Of a stretch of DNA of 34,082 nucleotides, positions 8,042 to 13,938 are shown piece by piece. The DNA is taken from IMG/VR virus record IMGVR_UViG_3300005528_000120, positions 1-34,082 of that record; one strand, given 5' to 3'. The stretch comes from a virus. The position numbers and the translations under genes are program-made. Every line of letters starts with the position of its first letter. Position 1 is the first letter of the stretch. The notes under the pieces were generated by a model, which saw only the letters and a list, made by a program, of their open reading frames with translations, did no database searches and had not been told where the DNA came from.

Positions 8042-8382
8042 ACACCTGCTCCCTCCTTTGCATCTTGCTCTTCTTTCGCTTCCAGCCGCAGCTCATGCTC
8101 GTCATACCACGAATCATGCATCGCACGTTGTGCGCATACCCCTAGCCACATCAGCACCAGCGTGCCTATCAATGCAAAAGCCACCCAATCCGGCACACCA
8201 AAGCCCGCCATGCGAACGTTCAACGTAGAATTAACAACGCTGAATGAACTCTGCGACCACATGCCATACAGCCACAGTCCGATCGCTAGGAGTATGACGA
8301 AAATCCACAGCGCCAAACTGAGTGGGCGTTTCCATTTTGGAGAACGGCGGCGCGGTCCCATGTATTCAATGCCAAAATTCAT
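8038..8382 (-). CDS. Two-pass membrane protein, 114 residues
   Basis: Basic N-terminus (GPRRRSPKWKRP) followed by a membrane segment LALWIFVILLAIGLWLYGMW, a loop of about 25 residues, a second segment WVAFALIGTLVLMWLGVCA, and an acidic helical tail (YDEHELRLEAKEEQDAKEG). By the positive-inside rule both ends should be cytoplasmic. The start at 8382 overlaps the sigma-factor stop by 4 bases (8379-8382), so it is translated together with the sigma factor. Function is unknown. An association with the sigma factor, for example membrane sequestration, is only a guess from the coupling. Confidence 0.7.
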   Translation of the reverse strand: MNFGIEYMGPRRRSPKWKRPLSLALWIFVILLAIGLWLYGMWSQSSFSVVNSTLNVRMAGFGVPDWVAFALIGTLVLMWLGVCAQRAMHDSWYDEHELRLEAKEEQDAKEGAGV

Positions 8383-9179
8383 CGTGTGGTGGTGTTGTTT
8401 TGAGGTTGCTCTGTCTGAATAAAATGCCGCCCGTTGCGCGTCAGGATCACCGGTGCAGGATGCGTTCCTCGCTCGATGCGCCTTTGAAGCGCCTGCGGTG
8501 TCGTGCCTAGCTTGGCCGCTTCATTGGCCATCCACTCCTTCATCGGTGCGTGCCCAGCAGGCACCTGCATCATGACCCGCTTCACTTTCGCAGGCCTCAC
8601 CGTCAGTCCCATCGCCAGTCGCAGCTTACGCATCGCGCTTTCCACCAGCTGCTGCACCCACGTATGACTGCAGCCCATCTCCACGGCCACCTCACGCTGC
8701 AGTCGGCCACCCATCACGCATTGCACGATCACCTGTTGCTCCGCTGGCTTTAGATCACGCAGGGCCAGCTGCAGCTTCATGCTGCGGTCATCCGCCTCCC
8801 ATGCGTCATCCTCCATCAGTGGCAGTGTTTCTGCCAAAGGTCGTTCACCGGCTTTGCATGGCTCATCCAGCCAAAGGTATTTTACCCCGGCGCCAGCCGG
8901 AAAGCGCACCAGGTGACTCTTCCGAGCCACAAAATTGCGCATGAGGTTGTAAATCGCTTTGCCCGCAAAACTCAGGAAAGTCACCCCACGGCTCACATCA
9001 AAATGCGCCGCCGCCCACATCAGGCCCATCCGACCCTCCTGCATGAGGTCATCCTCATACATTTTCAGGTGCGGCAGGCGATTGATCCACCGCTGCGTCT
9101 GCACGCGGAGAAACCTCTCATGCATCGCCACCGCAGCAGTGGCATCCAGTCGATCGTCCTTTTTAGTTGTTAAACTCAT
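8379..9179 (-). CDS. Phage sigma-70-family RNA polymerase sigma factor
   Basis: A 266-residue protein. Residues about 40-90 match sigma region 2: YEDDLMQEGRMGLMWAAAHF followed by FLSFAGKAIYNLMRNFV, the core-binding and -10-recognition helices. Residues about 145-195 match region 4: LKPAEQQVIVQCVMGGRLQR then EVAVEMGCSHTWVQQLVESA, a helix-turn-helix for -35 contact. After region 4 there are about 70 more residues containing a further helical motif (MKEWMANEAAKLGTTPQALQ), unusual for a small sigma factor. It would redirect host RNA polymerase to phage promoters. It lies near the start of the early operon, just behind a large hairpin (9202-9262). Confidence 0.85.
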   Translation of the reverse strand: MSLTTKKDDRLDATAAVAMHERFLRVQTQRWINRLPHLKMYEDDLMQEGRMGLMWAAAHFDVSRGVTFLSFAGKAIYNLMRNFVARKSHLVRFPAGAGVKYLWLDEPCKAGERPLAETLPLMEDDAWEADDRSMKLQLALRDLKPAEQQVIVQCVMGGRLQREVAVEMGCSHTWVQQLVESAMRKLRLAMGLTVRPAKVKRVMMQVPAGHAPMKEWMANEAAKLGTTPQALQRRIERGTHPAPVILTRNGRHFIQTEQPQNNTTTR

Positions 9180-9201
9180 CTTCTTCTGTGTTTGGTAAAA
9201 T

Positions 9202-9262
9202 CCCGCTCCGTTGGAGCTCCCCCGATGGGGAAATCGTCAACCCCAGAGCCCCAACGGGCGGG
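9202..9262 (-). terminator. Large hairpin with short U-run before the sigma-factor gene
   Basis: Arms 9202-9219 and 9246-9262 pair over about 16 base pairs with one bulge and one mismatch; an inner TGGGG/CCCCA pair (226-230 with 241-245 of the 9200 block) can extend it. On the minus strand the stem is followed by ATTTTACC. It lies between the 9269-9460 gene and the sigma gene, so it can act as a partial terminator or attenuator controlling entry into the early operon. Confidence 0.6.
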
Positions 9263-9268
9263 AAAGGG

Positions 9269-9460
9269 TCAGGCCGCCATCGCCGCTTCGATTGCCGGCG
9301 GTGGAGTCGGTGATTGTGGCAAGCAGGCCCGGCGCATGCGCAGCGCCTCGATCAGCACTGTTTCGATTGGCACTTGCCTGGTCATGCTTTCTTCAAGCAG
9401 CTCGCGCTGCTCATCAGGGGTGAGAGAGGTGCTGAAGTCTAAGGTCAGTGTGGCTTTCAT
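9269..9460 (-). CDS. Small ribbon-helix-helix-like protein, Cro-position regulator
   Basis: A 63-residue protein: MKATLTLDFSTSLTPDEQRE gives a short strand and turn, followed by LLEESMTRQVPIETVLIEAL, two helices in the ribbon-helix-helix pattern, and a Pro/Ala tail. It is the first gene of the leftward operon and diverges from the repressor, the position of Cro in lambdoid phages. The pattern DE-x2-LL-E-x8-ETVLIEAL is shared with the C-terminal part of the repressor (DELHLLLAEA, ETIIAEAIRL). ATG at 9460 is chosen over an upstream start at 9535 because the latter would read through the promoter and operators. Confidence 0.62.
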   Translation of the reverse strand: MKATLTLDFSTSLTPDEQRELLEESMTRQVPIETVLIEALRMRRACLPQSPTPPPAIEAAMAA

Positions 9461-9467
9461 ATATCCA

Positions 9468-9558
9468 ATGGGTAACAAGATATGATTTAAAGAACCCAAT
9501 GGGTATGTCAAAAGAAAAGTTGGACATTGTATCAAAATGGGTAAAAAATGTTACCCAT
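9468..9558. promoter_or_regulatory. Operator array of ATGGGTA sites
   Basis: ATGGGTA occurs at 9468-9474, 9499-9505 and 9537-9543, with an inverted TACCCAT at 9552-9558. The first two are part of CCAATGGGTA. The last two form a 7-base inverted repeat around an 8-base spacer overlapping the repressor start codons, which suggests that the repressor controls its own synthesis. The array fills the gap between the two divergent regulator genes. Confidence 0.65.
9482..9511 (-). promoter_or_regulatory. Leftward early promoter candidate
   Basis: On the minus strand a perfect -35 TTGACA (9506-9511) is followed after 18 bases by AATCAT (9482-9487), a weaker -10. One operator-like ATGGGTA copy lies in the spacer (9499-9505) and another (9468-9474) just past the expected start point, so a repressor bound there would block it. 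It would drive the 9460 gene and the early operon. Confidence 0.5.
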
Positions 9559-9934
9559 GAAAGCAGAACAACTCGAAACCCTCAGAAAATCGCGAGGCTT
9601 GACTCGTGAAGAACTCGCCAACGAACTCGGCGGATGCACCGCTCAAGCCATCGTCAAATGGGAGCGCGGTGAACGTAGCATCCCAGCATGGGTCGAAGAA
9701 AAAATGATGAGAAGCATTCCCATCACTCTCCCACTGGATGAACTGCACCTCCTTCTTGCTGAGGCACAAGCCAGCGGCAAATCAGCGGAAACCATCATCG
9801 CCGAAGCCATACGGCTATGGCTCAAAGCCCAGCGGCCCGCCGAAAACATTTTGCCCATCTTGGCAAGGCAGGAAGTCGAATACAAGCCTCACGCAAAACG
9901 CAGCAAAGCTGCCGAAGACCTCCCCAAACCCTAA
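9548..9934 (+). CDS. Phage repressor: XRE helix-turn-helix plus ribbon-helix-helix-like tail
   Basis: A 128-residue protein. Residues about 7-50 are a Cro/C1-type helix-turn-helix (LETLRKSRGLTREELANELG, then AIVKWERGERSIP). Residues 57-95 (ITLPLDELHLLLAEAQASGK, then ETIIAEAIRLWL) look like a ribbon-helix-helix or dimerisation domain. No LexA-type protease domain is visible, so RecA-driven self-cleavage is not expected. It is one of only two plus-strand genes and faces the early operon across the ATGGGTA operators. The start may be ATG 9548 or 9557; an inverted operator overlaps both. The downstream membrane-protein gene begins 11 bases after its stop and is probably co-expressed in the lysogen. 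Confidence 0.82.
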   Translation: MLPMKAEQLETLRKSRGLTREELANELGGCTAQAIVKWERGERSIPAWVEEKMMRSIPITLPLDELHLLLAEAQASGKSAETIIAEAIRLWLKAQRPAENILPILARQEVEYKPHAKRSKAAEDLPKP

Positions 9935-9945
9935 AAAACCCAACC

Positions 9946-10344
9946 ATGCAGCCCACCTATACCTCGCCTGCGCCTGTCACCACCGCCAAGCGCCTCACCC
10001 GGACCGTCACTACCAGCGGCAGCGGGTGCGTCACGGTTATCTTTGCCAGCCTTGGCATCGTGATCGGCATCGCTTCCATCATGTCGGGCGGGAATTTGAT
10101 CGGCCTCATCCTTGCCGCCATCCTCATCGCTATCGGCGTCATGACCGAACCGAAACAACTGTTTCAATCCTACTGCTCCGCCTGCGGCAACGACGTAGCT
10201 GCCACCTCGCGCCTCTGCCCGCACTGCCACCACCAGCTGCTCGCCGCCAAAGCCCCTCGCTCAGCTTGGCGTCCGATCCTGTGGGCCATTTTCATCACCT
10301 CCATGGCCCTCGCCGCCTTCTTTCTTTGGACCTGCTTCCGCTAA
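9946..10344 (+). CDS. Zinc-ribbon membrane protein of the lysogeny operon
   Basis: A 132-residue protein. ATG at 9946 is chosen, following the repressor stop by 11 bases. After a Thr/Ser-rich N-terminus come two hydrophobic segments (CVTVIFASLGIVIGIASIM and LIGLILAAILIAIGVM), a zinc ribbon CSACGND...CPHCHH (two CxxC pairs about 15 residues apart), and a third segment (ILWAIFITSMALAAFFLW). It is expressed with the repressor, so it is probably made in the lysogen. Superinfection exclusion or host-envelope modification is a reasonable but unproven role. A strong terminator follows. Confidence 0.7.
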   Translation: MQPTYTSPAPVTTAKRLTRTVTTSGSGCVTVIFASLGIVIGIASIMSGGNLIGLILAAILIAIGVMTEPKQLFQSYCSACGNDVAATSRLCPHCHHQLLAAKAPRSAWRPILWAIFITSMALAAFFLWTCFR

Positions 10345-10370
10345 GCATGACGCGATCCACTCCAACCCAC

Positions 10371-10399
10371 AAAAAGCCGCTCACATCGAGCGGCTTTTT
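10371..10399. terminator. Bidirectional terminator between lysogeny operon and integrase
   Basis: AAAAAGCCGCTC (10371-10382) pairs perfectly with GAGCGGCTTTTT (10388-10399) around a 5-base loop ACATC. There is an A-run on one side and a T-run on the other, so it works for both converging genes. Confidence 0.9.
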
Positions 10400-10411
10400 T
10401 CATGTCCATCC

Positions 10412-11572
10412 TTACGGTTTCAAAGCCCAAAAGCGCTCCGCTTCTTTGCGAGTTTTCAACGCACGGTAGTGACGATGCAGCATCGTCGCGCTCTCGTGCC
10501 CCATCTGCGCTTGCAGCTTAGCCTCATCTTGGTGCAGTGCATGATGCATGGAAGCATAGGTGTGCCGCAGCGCATTGTGCGGCCAATCACCCTGCACAGC
10601 TTTCACCTTTCTCTCGGTCATTCCTTTTTCGCAGGATCCCACAGCCCATCCTAGCGATCGCCGAAACATCCGCCAACGCGCATCCCAAAACGTCCCACAA
10701 ATCAATCCTGCCCGTTGGGATGCAGGCACTCCCGCCCGCAGCCATGCCACCGCATTCACCGAAAGATCCACCACACGGCGTCGGCGTGTCTTAGCTTTTG
10801 CACCAGCGATCACAACCGTTCGCTCATGTAAATCCACTGCCGACCAATCCAATCGCTGGATCTCCGCCGGCCTAAGTCCACCAAACAAACCCAGCACCAC
10901 AAAGCCCATCATTGTGCGTTGTTTCAGCGCCCCCCGCAGCAGCAGCTCACACTGTCCTACCGTTAGCGTCGCGATCTCATCGTCGCCCATACGTGACTTC
11001 TCAATCTGCAGTGTCGGATTCATCGTGCATAACCCCTCCCGCATCGCCCAGGCAAAAAACGCCCGCACATCCCCCAGGTAATTGTTGCGCGTTTTCGGTC
11101 CCCATCCCGAGGCCCGCAGCCAAGCCTCCACTTCATCACGTTTGACCTCATGCACCAGTCGCAGCGGCAACCAGCGAGCCAGCGACCCCAATGAAACTCC
11201 CAACTGGCGATGATACCGCACGCTGCATCCAGCATCCTCCTTTGCTTGGCGAAAGCGCATCACCGCCGCAGGCAGCAGCAAAGGATCACTCAGGCGTCGA
11301 GCATGAGCCGTGTAAAACTCCACCGCCTCCAGCAAAGAAGCGCCCGAAGCATTCAAGCGCTCTTTCAGCATCAAAAACTCCCCCATTTCAGCAGGAGAGG
11401 CCATCACCCCCAGCATCCCCAATCGTTTCTTCGCCCCCCCAGCCACACGCAGCGCCGTCTCCGCCGCCTCACGCGACTCAAAAGAAATCATCTTTCGCCG
11501 ACCGTTCACCAGCCCATAATCCAGCTGCCAAGAAACTGAACCGGAAGAATGCACACGTCGGCGAATAATCAT
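10412..11572 (-). CDS. int: Tyrosine-recombinase phage integrase
   Basis: A 386-residue protein with the full catalytic set of tyrosine recombinases: Arg234 in GGLRPAEI, a Lys near 261 (GAKAKTRRRR), His332-x3-Arg336 in HNALRHTYAS, His359 in MGHES, and the nucleophile Tyr369 in MLHRHYRAL. The N-terminal 60 residues resemble an arm-type DNA-binding domain, followed by a SAM-like core-binding domain (about 85-180). It catalyses integration at, and with a helper excision from, a host attachment site. ATG at 11572 is 19 bases from the first GTGTTACGT arm site of attP, the usual int-attP arrangement. Confidence 0.93.
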   Translation of the reverse strand: MIIRRRVHSSGSVSWQLDYGLVNGRRKMISFESREAAETALRVAGGAKKRLGMLGVMASPAEMGEFLMLKERLNASGASLLEAVEFYTAHARRLSDPLLLPAAVMRFRQAKEDAGCSVRYHRQLGVSLGSLARWLPLRLVHEVKRDEVEAWLRASGWGPKTRNNYLGDVRAFFAWAMREGLCTMNPTLQIEKSRMGDDEIATLTVGQCELLLRGALKQRTMMGFVVLGLFGGLRPAEIQRLDWSAVDLHERTVVIAGAKAKTRRRRVVDLSVNAVAWLRAGVPASQRAGLICGTFWDARWRMFRRSLGWAVGSCEKGMTERKVKAVQGDWPHNALRHTYASMHHALHQDEAKLQAQMGHESATMLHRHYRALKTRKEAERFWALKP

Positions 11573-11590
11573 CCCTCCACCAACGGCCTC

Positions 11591-11761
11591 GTGTTACGTC
11601 GTGTTACGTCTAAAAAGCATTTTTGAGCATTTTGGAGCATTTCCGTCCACTTTCCGCCCTACGTAACACCCTTTTCGCACAGTGCCTGAGACAGGACTCG
11701 AACTAGACTTGGGTTCTTGTAAAATGGGGCTTTGCAGGGGCGTGTTACGTTTGTGTTACGT
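11591..11761. other. attP: attP region with five integrase arm-type sites
   Basis: The 9-mer GTGTTACGT occurs at 11591-11599 and 11601-11609 (10-base period), as the inverted ACGTAACAC at 11661-11669, and at 11742-11750 and 11753-11761 (11-base period). These flank a tRNA 3'-end-like core (11683-11703). Paired arm sites on both sides of a core and next to int is the layout of phage attP. The last arm site overlaps the endolysin stop codon (11756-11758). Confidence 0.8.
11683..11703 (-). other. att core: tRNA 3'-end fragment
   Basis: On the minus strand this reads as a T-loop (GTTCGAGT), the 3' side of the T-stem (CCTGT) and of the acceptor stem (CTCAGGC) and the discriminator A. The sequence before the T-loop does not pair with CCTGT and no anticodon arm precedes it, so this is not a working tRNA. 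It matches the phage-carried copy of a tRNA gene 3' end, which restores the host tRNA on integration. The host tRNA would begin GCCTGAG; a leucine type is possible but unproven. Confidence 0.75.
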
Positions 11762-12319
11762 CGTAGCTTGGAAATGCTGGGCATCCCGGCCCCAAAAGGC
11801 TCCTGCTGAGAGCCAGCCTTCTTTGGCGAAGATTTCCATGACCTCGAGGGGCATGGTGGATCGGGTGGGCCATGGGGAGTGGTTGGCATTGCTATCAGGA
11901 TCCAGATCGATCGCGGCGGCACGTGCGTGAAGGCTAGGCAGAGTGCCACCGCGCATGGTGCGATGGTTAAAGCAGCCCGCATATTTCTCCAAGACTTTAC
12001 GATACGGGCTTTGGCTGATGGCGGTCAAAATGCGCTTCAGGCTTTCCGCTACCTTGGCATGGCAGCGTATGATGCGAACGGATTTGCCGTCATACAGCAT
12101 GCCAAGTGGAGCCACGTTGATTGTAGTCAATTTGGACTCATCGCCAGCAGGTCCATAAAATTGGGTCAAAGAGGCTTGATTCGCATTAGGCCAAGGACTC
12201 GGACTAGGCATCAATTTACGCAAGTAATCCTGACATGCGGCGATGCTTTTTGGCCCCCAGAAACCGTCTGGTTCTACGCCAATTTTGGCCTGCATCTTTT
12301 GGATTTCCTGCTGAGTCAT
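11756..12319 (-). CDS. Endolysin, M15 peptidase (VanY/L-Ala-D-Glu type)
   Basis: A 187-residue protein. The C-terminal half has the zinc-peptidase M15 pattern: SLHARAAAIDLD with His131 and Asp138, and RDAQHFQ with His182, the three metal ligands. The usual Gly of the SxHxxGxAxD motif is Ala here. The N-terminal 40 residues (MQAKIGVEPDGFWGPKSIAA) resemble a peptidoglycan-binding repeat with its typical DGxxGPKT element. It would cut cross-linking peptides of the host wall at lysis. ATG at 12319 overlaps the TGA of a 31-residue membrane peptide gene; the longer TTG start at 12355 is not used. No signal sequence is seen, so it needs the holin. Confidence 0.85.
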   Translation of the reverse strand: MTQQEIQKMQAKIGVEPDGFWGPKSIAACQDYLRKLMPSPSPWPNANQASLTQFYGPAGDESKLTTINVAPLGMLYDGKSVRIIRCHAKVAESLKRILTAISQSPYRKVLEKYAGCFNHRTMRGGTLPSLHARAAAIDLDPDSNANHSPWPTRSTMPLEVMEIFAKEGWLSAGAFWGRDAQHFQATT

Positions 12320-12411
12320 GGTTTGGGTGAGGTGTAAAGGATGATGAGGCACCAAATGACCAGGGTGATCGCTGCAAATGTGAAGCCTATGATCTCAGCC
12401 AGGGATGTCAT
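12316..12411 (-). CDS. 31-residue membrane peptide coupled to the endolysin
   Basis: A very short reading frame: MTSLAEIIGFTFAAITLVIW, then CLIILYTSPKP. It has one membrane segment of about 20 residues, a short N-terminus and a Lys-Pro end. Its TGA overlaps the endolysin ATG (ATGA), so the two are translationally coupled, which argues for real expression. A role as holin partner, antiholin or endolysin-release factor fits the location; no family was recognised. Confidence 0.55.
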   Translation of the reverse strand: MTSLAEIIGFTFAAITLVIWCLIILYTSPKP

Positions 12412-12439
12412 AAGTCATGGCTTTGATGCTGCACTGCTT

Positions 12440-12664
12440 TCAAGGCGTTAGGGCTTCACGGACACGCTTCATGTAGAGATCCGCGGAATACCAGCGCTCG
12501 GGGCCCTGGGGGATGTAGATGCCTTGCAAGGTATGCAGAGGCATGGCGGCGGGCAGCTCAAGGACGTCTGGACTGTAAAGCTGCATGGAGTTGACGACGG
12601 TAGGCGAGTGCGATGCGCAATTCGTCAGCCCGAGCGCGATCAGCAGGAGTGGCAGCAGCTTCAT
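12440..12664 (-). CDS. Rz1: Outer-membrane spanin lipoprotein (Rz1-like)
   Basis: A 74-residue protein starting MKLLPLLLIALGLTNCASHS: a charged start, a hydrophobic core and the lipobox Leu-Thr-Asn-Cys with Cys16 as the lipidation site. The mature part is about 59 residues. The first half of the gene lies in another frame inside the 12558-12791 gene (overlap 12558-12664), the classic nested Rz/Rz1 arrangement. With its inner-membrane partner it would fuse the two host membranes after wall degradation. The longer start at 12769 would spoil the signal peptide. Confidence 0.75.
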   Translation of the reverse strand: MKLLPLLLIALGLTNCASHSPTVVNSMQLYSPDVLELPAAMPLHTLQGIYIPQGPERWYSADLYMKRVREALTP

Positions 12665-12791
12665 GGGCAAGGATTTGTTTGGAAAGAGATTCGCATTCAC
12701 CGGTGACGCGCCATTGCAGCCAGAGAGGTAAGACGCGTAGAGCGGCAGCAGCAGCCTCCAGGGCGGCAATGACAGCGGTCAGCAAGGTCAT
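12558..12791 (-). CDS. Rz: Inner-membrane spanin (Rz-like)
   Basis: A 77-residue protein with an N-terminal membrane segment (LLTAVIAALEAAAAALRVLP) and a periplasmic helical part (ECESLSKQILAHEAAATPAD, then RARADELRIALAYRRQLHAA) suited to coiled coil. It is shorter than lambda Rz, but the nested lipoprotein gene in a second frame identifies the pair. It begins 12 bases after the holin gene. The call rests on architecture rather than sequence family. Confidence 0.65.
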   Translation of the reverse strand: MTLLTAVIAALEAAAAALRVLPLWLQWRVTGECESLSKQILAHEAAATPADRARADELRIALAYRRQLHAALQSRRP

Positions 12792-12803
12792 GCATGAATC
12801 CGT

Positions 12804-12989
12804 TTAGACGCCGGTTTTATTGCCATCTTTGGCGGCAAGCAGACCTAGACCTGTGAGAATGCCGATGGCTTTGTTGAGTTCATCAGCGTATTCAGGGAGC
12901 CAAGTGGTGATGATGGCGCTGGCGATGGCGACGATGCCGATGACCGAGGTTTTCCAGTTTTTCAGTAAGGAGCGGAAGAAGGTTTTCAT
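12804..12989 (-). CDS. Holin candidate
   Basis: A 61-residue protein: a basic start (MKTFFRSLLKNWKTS), a membrane segment (VIGIVAIASAIITTWLP), an acidic loop (EYADELNK), a second segment (AIGILTGLGLLAA), and a charged end (KDGNKTGV). Two-pass small proteins with this pattern directly upstream of spanins and endolysin are usually holins, which open the inner membrane at a programmed time. A TTGACA box lies 16 bases before the start (13006-13012). Confidence 0.72.
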   Translation of the reverse strand: MKTFFRSLLKNWKTSVIGIVAIASAIITTWLPEYADELNKAIGILTGLGLLAAKDGNKTGV

Positions 12990-13026
12990 GACAGTGGAGT
13001 GCCACTGTCAATTTCCGCCAGATGGG

Positions 13027-13506
13027 TTACTGCGGAGGATTGCCGCAATCGACCGCTGAATGCGGCAGAATGCGGTAATCTGCGGCGATGCGGTATTCGC
13101 GGCCTTCTTTCACGGGGCGTGGCGTGATTTCACCGCTGAGGATCATGTCTTGCACTTCACGCACAGAGATTTTTTCGAGGCTAGCGACATCCGATGTGGT
13201 GAGGTAAAGGCGATGGCTTTTTTGCTCGACCGCTTGAGCGCTGGCACCGGCCTCGCCGGTGATGACGCTGGTGCTTTGCGAGGGAGCACCGCCTGCAGGA
13301 CGATGGATGACGAGATTGAGCAGACCAATGAGCACCGCCGTAATGAGCATCCAGGTGATTTTATTCAACGAGGCGTCGATTTTTGAAACGGTGGTTTCAG
13401 TCATGTGCATGCGAGAGGAAAGCCCTTCGCTGCTATCGTCATCCCCGAAGAGGGCACGTTCACAACGAGTGAGGCGGTTATCGAGTTCGGCAGGATCATG
13501 ACCCAT
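13027..13506 (-). CDS. XhlA-like membrane protein with helix-turn-helix-like C-terminus
   Basis: A 159-residue protein. Residues 1-50 are a polar, helical lead (LDNRLTRCERALF ... MTETTVSKIDASLNK), then a membrane segment ITWMLITAVLIGLLNLVI; this half resembles XhlA-type proteins often found beside holins. After a Ser/Ala-rich linker, residues about 98-140 (LYLTTSDVASLEKISVREVQ, then MILSGEITPRPV, EGREYRIAADY) look like an excisionase/MerR-type helix-turn-helix. A DNA-binding-type fold on a membrane anchor in a lysis cassette is odd. The ATG at 13506 has a TTTGACT box exactly 13 bases upstream. Confidence 0.62.
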   Translation of the reverse strand: MGHDPAELDNRLTRCERALFGDDDSSEGLSSRMHMTETTVSKIDASLNKITWMLITAVLIGLLNLVIHRPAGGAPSQSTSVITGEAGASAQAVEQKSHRLYLTTSDVASLEKISVREVQDMILSGEITPRPVKEGREYRIAADYRILPHSAVDCGNPPQ

Positions 13507-13516
13507 ATGAGGCGGG

Positions 13517-13684
13517 TTAAGTCAAATGCTGCGGCGTGGGTGATGCTTCATCAGCGGTGGGTTGCACAACTAAAGCCAAGATTTGCATGGCTTGAATGAA
13601 CCGACTGAACTCAGGCGGAGTCAGCGTCAGCTTTTGGCTGGCAAGGATTTGGTCAATGACTGAGAAGGCTTCGAGCGGTTTCAT
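13517..13684 (-). CDS. Unknown 55-residue protein between fibre and lysis genes
   Basis: A short gene supported by a 4-base ATGA overlap with the 13681-13938 gene. The protein (MKPLEAFSVIDQILASQKLT ... PPEFSRFIQAMQILALVVQP ... HLT) is soluble and helical, with a Pro/Thr-rich end. The pairing of a small protein of this kind with the preceding 85-residue one directly after the tail fibre suggests a fibre chaperone or spacer gene. Not recognised. Confidence 0.55.
   Translation of the reverse strand: MKPLEAFSVIDQILASQKLTLTPPEFSRFIQAMQILALVVQPTADEASPTPQHLT
13520..13526 (-). promoter_or_regulatory. TTTGAC box before the 13506 gene
   Basis: TTTGACT on the minus strand ends 13 bases before the ATG at 13506. 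It has the same position relative to the start as the boxes before 17293, 24227, 24600, 29342 and 31344. Confidence 0.55.
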
Positions 13685-13938
13685 GGGATTTTGCTGGCAA
13701 TAGCTTGTTGGATATTTGCGATGAGATTAACCCGATCCTCATACGGCAAAGATTTAGCGGCTTCAACCAAGCGGGAAGAAGCTGCGTTGAAGTCTTGTTC
13801 AACGTAGGAAGCAATTTCAGCGTTGAGCGACCGCAGAAGATAGGCTTGCTCGGTTAAAGGTGGCTCATTGTTTTGAGCGCGTTTGGTGAGGCTTGCGGAT
13901 TGCTCTGCGTTTAGGTCAAGAGTAAGGCTGATAATCAT
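13681..13938 (-). CDS. Unknown 85-residue protein after the tail fibre
   Basis: Not recognised. The ATG at 13938 overlaps the fibre stop (ATGA), preferred over an in-frame start at 13977 inside the fibre gene. The protein begins with a short strand (MIISLTLDLNAEQS) and continues as helices (LTKRAQNNEPPLTEQAYLLR, then ASYVEQDFNAASSRLVEAAK). The opening strand followed by two helices recalls small ribbon-helix-helix or assembly-factor proteins. The coupling to the fibre suggests a fibre-assembly chaperone, an inference from position. Confidence 0.55.
   Translation of the reverse strand: MIISLTLDLNAEQSASLTKRAQNNEPPLTEQAYLLRSLNAEIASYVEQDFNAASSRLVEAAKSLPYEDRVNLIANIQQAIASKIP

Noticed and set aside
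11683-11703. A functional tRNA gene
   Set aside because: Only the T-loop and 3' acceptor side are present; the upstream part does not pair and no anticodon arm exists. It is the att core.
12353-12355. TTG start extending the endolysin by 12 residues
   Set aside because: The ATG at 12319 overlaps the stop of the small membrane peptide gene and precedes the conserved part; the extension reads as the other frame of that gene.
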